A stretch of DNA of 64,000 bases from Apteryx mantelli (taxonomy: Eukaryota; Chordata; Aves; Apterygiformes; Apterygidae), in NCBI RefSeq assembly GCF_036417845.1, contig NC_089985.1:32384583-32448582 (forward strand). Direction: 5' to 3'. Position numbers and translations under genes: made by a program. The notes under the pieces are model-generated. The model was not told the DNA's origin. It saw only the letters and a list, made by a program, of their open reading frames with translations, and searched no databases. This document shows positions 58,261-64,000 of this stretch, one piece after another. Numbering within the stretch: the first letter of the stretch is position 1; every line of letters begins with the position of its first letter.

Positions 58261-59734
58261 GCTCTCGCCTTCCTCTGTGCCATGCAGCTCCACAAGGGCC
58301 CGTCCCTGAAGCAACGCAGCCATTTAAGCAATTCAAAGCAGTTCCTTGCATGGAGGCTGGGTGAAAAATAACCTTTTCCGAGCCTCCTGGGAGGGCGGGA
58401 GCCCGGCGCCGGCTCCGCAGCGTGCATCCAGGCGCGGCATCTGCAATGTGCATCCAGGCCCTGGCTCTGAGGGTCGGAGGGGGAGATGGTGTCTAGCCGG
58501 TCTCCGGAACGGCAGGGCCCTTGGGCTGGCAGGGCTCAGGGAGACCCTCCACCGTGGTGCCCGACCTCTCCGGCACGCGGGGAGAGACACGGGCGCTGCC
58601 GAGCGGCTGCAGGTGGCACCTGGCTGGACCTCAATATCTGGGTCCTGATGGGCTCCTGGGGCAGGAGCCGAAGGGGCAGGGGGTGGTGAAAGGGGTGCGA
58701 AGCCACCGCCGCTCGGGGGCCGGTTTCCAGGCCTGCTGTGGGTTGCCGTCCCCCATGCCACCCCCCCGGCGACGTGGGGACCCTCTCCTCATACGCCCCC
58801 CAGGTGTGTGTCCTCCCGCACTAGGTCTGTGCCGCACACACATGCACATACACATGCACACGCACATGGTAGCGTGGCCATGTGCCGGGCACGGCTGCCT
58901 GCCCGCCTCTGTCTCCCTCCGCAAATCCCGCATCAGCCCTGGGGAGGCTGATGGGGGACAGGTCCCATCTCCCCACCCCGATTTCCGCAATCCACCCTGC
59001 AAGCTCAGGGCCTCTGTGTGCAGACACGGCAGCTTTGCACAACCAAGCTGCTGGTGCCGGATCCGGCGCCCAGCCCTCCTCCCTGCCCCACTCCGGGCTG
59101 CGGGGTGACATGCCCCATTGCCCCTTGCACTGCACCTGGCATGCCCCGTGCTGGGCAGCATCGCTCTGGGATCAGCTGCTGGGAGGAAAACCCTGTCCGA
59201 GTGTTAGGGCCTCTTGGGGCTGCTCTAAAATACCCCAGTACCTCTGGGTACGTGGGAAGGGGAAGGAGCCAGCTGCGTGGGATGTGCAAGCACCAGCTTG
59301 TCTCGAACCGCCCCGGCGCGGTCCTGCCTCTGGCACCTGGTGCTTGATGATATGAAGATGCAAAGGTGCAGATGAAGCAAGTCTGAATGGGCTGATGTAG
59401 CCCTGCTCCGGTTCCCTTTGCTGAGCAGTGGCTGCGATGTGGGGTGGCCTGCCTGAAAATTAAGCCCCTAAAAAAAGATTCAGCCAGATCAGTGAGCTGA
59501 ACTGACCCAGCGCACCGCGCTGTGCCGTGGGGGAGCGTGTGCTGGGGTGCTCCAGGAAGACGCTGGGACCTGGGCAGTCCTGGCATGGATCAGCAGAGGA
59601 TGCCGTGGAGCTGCTTTCATGAAACACGGGGAAACGGCGTTTCCCGGGGCTGCCCCAGCCCCTGCAGGGAGCAGGGAGCCCGCGTGGCACGGCACGTTTC
59701 ACCCGAGGTGGATAACGCCGGGGTGCTGCCGGTC

Positions 59735-59768
59735 CCCATCCCGTCCCGTCCCGTCCCATCCCGTCCCC
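59735..59768. repeat. CCCGT/CCCAT pentanucleotide repeat
   Basis: Six to seven units of CCCGT with two CCCAT variants, ending in CCCC. Confidence 0.85.
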
Positions 59769-61639
59769 GCCGGGGCTGGCTGCGCTCCCAGCCTGCCTCC
59801 TTATCTCGCTCTCCTCCCACAGCGAGTCTGGCTCGGCTCGGGAGCGCGTCCTGCAAACAGCCGAGACCTCGGCTGCAGAGGCCCCGCGTCTTCCCCAAAA
59901 GCCTTGCTGCTGGCCTGAGCGGCAGATCCTCTCCCCGTGCACGGTGCGTGCTCAGTGCCCCCGAGCCCAGCCTCTCGCCGCGTGTGACCTGTGCTGCGAG
60001 CCGAGGGCCAGGGCTCTTCTGGCTCCCCCGCCGCAGGCACGGTGCAGCACCCCGACACATCGGGGCGGGAAGGGCTGATTACGCCCCCAAGCCCTGCCCA
60101 CAGCCCCGCTGTGTTTTGGCAGCTGGGATGGTCTGCAAGGTAAGGCTGAGATTGGTCCCTGTCCGAGTAAAGAGGTGATCCCCCAGGAGAAGCCCACGAC
60201 ACTGATCCCGCATCCCAGTTTGGGTGCAGCATCTCCGGTCCTGTGTCGCTGCACGGCTGGGAAAGCCTTTGCGTCCTCGGTGCGACACCAGGCTGAGGTG
60301 GCGATGCGTCCCTGACCTTGGCCCAGATGTTCCAGGAGGATGTTCCTGGCCCTGGGGACTGAGTTTGGTCCGGGCTGCTAGGACACCCTGGGGGCCAGGC
60401 TGGGACTGTGGGCCTGGTCTGACACGCACCATCTCCCCCAGCCCAGCTGTTTGCTGTGCGGCGGCCAGGTTCCCAAAATATGGCGTTAAAACCAACCCAG
60501 TGGAGAGTTCTTCTATGCTTCCTGGGTTTCCAGCCTTGGAGGAGCCCCGTTTCCAATTTTTCCTTCCTGCTGCTACTTTTAACTGGAAACAAGACAACTC
60601 AGCTAATCCCAGGCCTCCGGGAACTGGGACTTCGAGAGAAACCCACTGCACAGTGAAACCCACGCCGAACTCACTGGCTTTTGTCCAACCCTTGCCTCTG
60701 ACCCCGGCACACCAGTGAGACTTTTCCCGAATGATTTTTTGCATCAGCCTGTCGGGAGCACGCCCTGGACAAGCCAGGGTCTGTGGGGTCCTGGGGCGGC
60801 CGGGCTGTGCTGCGGGGAAGGAGGGGACAGACGGCGCTTGGCCAGGCTCCAGCTCCCTGCAGCTCGGAGGTAAACTTAGCTATCAAATCGTGAGCTCCAG
60901 CACGGCCCGGATCCACTCAAAGCAGGAGCTACTGCCCGACCTCGGCGCAGACGTGTGACCCCAGGAGGGACTGCGGCTTTGGAGCGGTGAACGCCGGCTG
61001 CGACGAGCCTGGCGGGGATGGGAATTGCGGCCCCAGCCCAGGCGGGCAGCAAAGAGCCGAAGGACGGAGGGGAAGCAGAGCCGGGCTGGGGCTGGGCTGA
61101 GCTCGTGGGGCCGTGCAGAGCCAGCGTCCTGCGACAGCCATGCCGGGCTGCGAGCAAGCTGGGCATTGCCGTGTGAGCCTGCCCGCGGCTCTGCGACGGT
61201 GCTGGGTGGTTGTGGAGAAGGGGTGGGAACGGGGGGGGGGAGTAGTGTTGCAAACAACCGGGGGACAGAAGAGTTGCTGTCCTCCCTCGAGAAACAAAAT
61301 GTTTGCAAGCCAGCCGTCTGTCTGACCCCACTTCTCCTTTGGCCGGGTTCAGCTGCATTTGGCAGAGAGTTAGATGTCTCCAAGGCAGGAAATTCCTACA
61401 GGTTTCGTGCAAAGAGGCAGCCAAGGCGAAGGGAGAGATGCTGGTGGGTGTCCAGCCTCCGAGGAAAGGGCTGCAGCATGTGCTCAACCCCTATTACACA
61501 TCAGAGAATCCACACTGGGCAGGCGATGCTGCAGCTGCCCCAGAGCGGCTCAGGCACCAAGCGGGAGTCTCTGCGTCGCCTCCCACCTCCTCCCGTCTGG
61601 GGTTTTGCCTGGGCGTCCCCCGAGCTTGCCCCTTTTGGG

Positions 61640-62260
61640 GTCGGCGGCTGAGGGAATTGCGGCCGGGGGGCGGCAAACACAGGAGACGACGCTGGAGCGC
61701 AAGCGGGGAGCAAAGTCCGAGCGTGTGCGAGCCGGCCGGGGCGATGGGGGCTCCTGCCGCGCAGCTCCCAGCGCCTCTCCTCCCCTCGGGGTCCAGCCGG
61801 CTCCGGGGGCTCCCGGAGCAGCACCTCCGCCCTGCCAGGGCCGGGCTTCTCCAGCTGGCTCGGCGCCTCCGCTGCGCCGTTCCCGGCGAGCCCCGGCTGC
61901 AGGCGGCCGGGCAGGCCTTCGCCTGGGGGACGAATCCTGGCTGCAGAGCTCCCGGGGCTCCGGGGCAGGGCTGGCGTCCGGGCAGGGATCGCTTCCCCGC
62001 CTGCGAGCCGCTTCGTCCCGCCGGGGCCGCTCGGTGCCGGCCGGGAGCGGTGCTGCGGCTGTGCCCTTTCGCCGCCCCGCGTGCCGCTTTCTCCGTCCCT
62101 GTCCCGTGCCCGTGCCCGCCCGCCGCCTGCCTGTTGCTTGACGATGTGCCCCCAGTTCCCACGCGGGCTGGGACTTGGGGACGTCCCCAAGCACCCGGGG
62201 ACCCCCGCGCCGGCCGCCCCCGCCTGCCGCCGGCCCAGCTTGCATCCCCGGTGGGGAGGG
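61640..62260. promoter_or_regulatory. Orphan CpG island
   Basis: About 600 bases of dense CpG, with open frames in several phases on both strands that read as Arg/Pro/Ala/Gly-rich artefacts. No recognisable first exon was found. It could be the promoter of a gene or non-coding RNA whose exons I cannot see. Confidence 0.45.
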
Positions 62261-63082
62261 GAGGAGAAATCTGAATTGCTCTTCTGAGAAATTAATCTGC
62301 TTTTATCGTCTTAGCACAGCCTGACCCAAAAGAACCCCCCCCCCCTTTCTTTTTCATGGGGAATTTAAAGGGGAAATTACAGCAAACGCATTAAGACAAG
62401 GCTGTGGGAGAAGGCAGCCAGGTCCTCGCCTGGGCTAGATCGGTGCAAGCAGTGGAGCCAGGCAGTTTATGGCAGGATTCCCCGTGCTGCCGTCTCCTGT
62501 TATCCCCATGTCTGGTAGCAGGTCAGCTTCGCCCAAAGACCCCGGTCCAGGGGGCAGGAGAAAAGGTAATTTTCCCTTGTGGGCAGTAAGACCACCAGAT
62601 CTCAGACAGGGGAATCTCAGCGGGGGAGAGGGAAGAGCTGAGCTGCCGAGGAGAGAAACGGCCCCGTGTTTCCCGCGGGGCAGCGGCAGGGCTGGGGCCC
62701 GCGGCGCAGCACCCTCAGCTGTGGCGCGGGAAAGCGCGGCGTGAAGGCGGCACTGCCGGCTGACCGCGAGGTCCTTCCTGCCACCGCCTCCACCCTCCCT
62801 TCCCGCTTTCCACCCCAAAATACCCCAGCAGTTAGGGGCCGGTGGCCAATCTGGATGGGACTCACCAAGTGGGAGACAATAAAAAGCAGCAGCCCGACTG
62901 GTTAAAAGAAATCAGCCACCCCCAAGACCGAAGTGACCCCAACAGCAAGCTCCGGTCTCGGGAGGTATATCCAGGTGTGCAATGTGGAGCTTTAAAGCTC
63001 ATGGGCTGCCCTGGAAAGGGCTCGGCTGCCGGGGCGGACGGGGCTGCTGTGGGGCCAGGCGCGCTCTGCCCCTTCCCAGCTC

Positions 63083-63126
63083 GCTGCGTGCCTCAGTTTC
63101 CCTGCTGTTACAAGGGGATTGTAAAG
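63083..63126 (+). mobile_element. MIR-like SINE fragment, sense
   Basis: GTGCCTCAGTTTCCCTGCTG followed by TTACAAGGGGATTGTAA matches GTGCCTCAGTTTCC then TGTAAAATGGGGATAAT of MIR. Confidence 0.55.
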
Positions 63127-63992
63127 GAAAGCAGAGGGCAGCCTCTGCCAGCCGCTCCTGCCCTCGGGGGCTTTCTCAGAGCGCTCGGTTGTGCTGCAGG
63201 CCTGGCCGCAGCTGCACCAGTCGGGCAAAGCCGCAGAGGCCGGGCTGGCCTGGCCCCGACGGCCGTGCGCGCGGCAGCTGGTTGCCAGCGCTGACCGGCA
63301 GCGGCTGCGCCGGTGTGCAGACACGGTGAGGAAACAGCAAGTCCTCCCCCAAACAGGGGGTTGACATTCCGGTTATGGATCTCTGCAGGTCTCTCTCTGT
63401 CCTTCCCCACAAACTTTCCAGCTCTCTGGCTGATTTCAGCCCCTGTTGGCAGAGGGAGAGGTCTCAGCGTGGTGGGAGTTCCCAGGCTACGCTTCCTATG
63501 GGCTTTCTGGGATGAGGAAGCTGGCTTAAGGAAAGAGACACCACCAGCATCCCCTCCCGACAGCGAGGCTGAGGCTCGCGCTCAGCCTTTCGAGCAGACG
63601 TCAGAGAATCCCCACCTGCTCACCCCTGGGACGTGGGGCTCCCCGGAGGTGGCCTCGTTGCTTGCAGGGGACATCGTGGCCGTGTCCCCGGCCGACCTGT
63701 CCAGCCATGCTCCCCCCGGCTGCTCTCGCACCCCCAGCGCAGCGCTGAGGCCAGGAGAGGACACGCGATGCTGGTTGGGGGAAGATACGGCCCTCGAATG
63801 CCGTCTGCAAAGGGGATTTGAGCCCAGAAACGGCTTCAGTGGGATCTGAGTCCCTGGAGAGGGGTGATGCTGGAAACCCCAGTGTCTCGGGCGCCTCAGG
63901 TTCAAGGCCATTTTTGGGTAGCGGATCCCGTTTAGCCCTGGGCCTCCAGGAAGGTGGGAGCAAGCGGTGTGAGCTGGGTGGATTACGGCTGC

Positions 63993-64000
63993 TATAAAAA
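63993..64000 (+). promoter_or_regulatory. TATA-like box at the window edge
   Basis: TATAAAAA forms the last eight bases, preceded by GGCTGC. It could be a core promoter for a gene starting just beyond the window, or chance. Confidence 0.2.

Larger units (their letters stand above)
56006..64000. other. Intergenic region right of LURAP1
   Basis: No recognisable protein on either strand; I looked in particular for RAD54L, next in human order, and saw none of its helicase motifs or its N-terminus. The region holds an A17 tract, an AT-rich patch (58130-58260), a CA-rich stretch (58838-58870), a CCCGT pentamer run, an orphan CpG island (61640-62260) and a TATA-like box at the very end. Confidence 0.6.

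Noticed and set aside
61303-62274. 323-codon plus-strand open frame in the right CpG island
   Set aside because: Arg/Pro/Ala-rich with equally long frames in other phases and on the other strand; no family match.

Overview
This is vertebrate nuclear DNA: split genes with GT-AG introns, CpG islands at promoters and polyadenylation signals. High GC, long CpG-rich stretches, compact gene spacing, an old CR1-type LINE tail and several MIR-like SINE scraps point to a sauropsid (bird or non-avian reptile). I cannot narrow it further from sequence alone.

The gene order matches human chromosome 1p34.1: PIK3R3 (minus), TSPAN1 (plus), POMGNT1 (minus), LURAP1 (plus). Left to right: 1-5.4 kb holds the 5' end of a PIK3R3-like gene on the minus strand. 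Its first coding exon encodes a p85-type SH3 domain, and a CpG island with a GCG-triplet run lies upstream; the rest of the gene runs off the left edge. 5.5-12.9 kb is intergenic, with two non-coding patches that look constrained and a CTCF-like site near its right end. 12.9-19.8 kb is TSPAN1, complete in seven coding exons (237 aa). 19.8-31.7 kb is intergenic or distal 3' UTR, with an orphan CpG island, an old CR1 fragment and an HNF1-like palindrome. 31.7-46.3 kb is POMGNT1, complete in 21 coding exons (659 aa), every splice phase agreeing. 46.1-47.0 kb is a shared CpG-island divergent promoter. 47.0-56.0 kb is LURAP1, two coding exons (309 aa) split by a 6.1 kb intron that carries an unusual alternating C/G-tract minisatellite. 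56-64 kb has no gene I recognise, only a second orphan CpG island and a TATA-like box on the last bases. RAD54L, expected next by human order, is not visible.

The genes share no pathway. PIK3R3 is a PI3-kinase regulatory subunit, TSPAN1 an epithelial tetraspanin, POMGNT1 a Golgi enzyme that extends O-mannose on alpha-dystroglycan, and LURAP1 an MRCK/MYO18A adaptor in actomyosin flow. They are linked by position; POMGNT1 and LURAP1 may be linked by their head-to-head promoter. No retrovirus-like element, CRISPR array, tRNA or rRNA gene was seen. The finding most worth following is the SH3-encoding first exon at the PIK3R3 locus, because the well-known mammalian PIK3R3 product (p55-gamma) has no SH3 domain.
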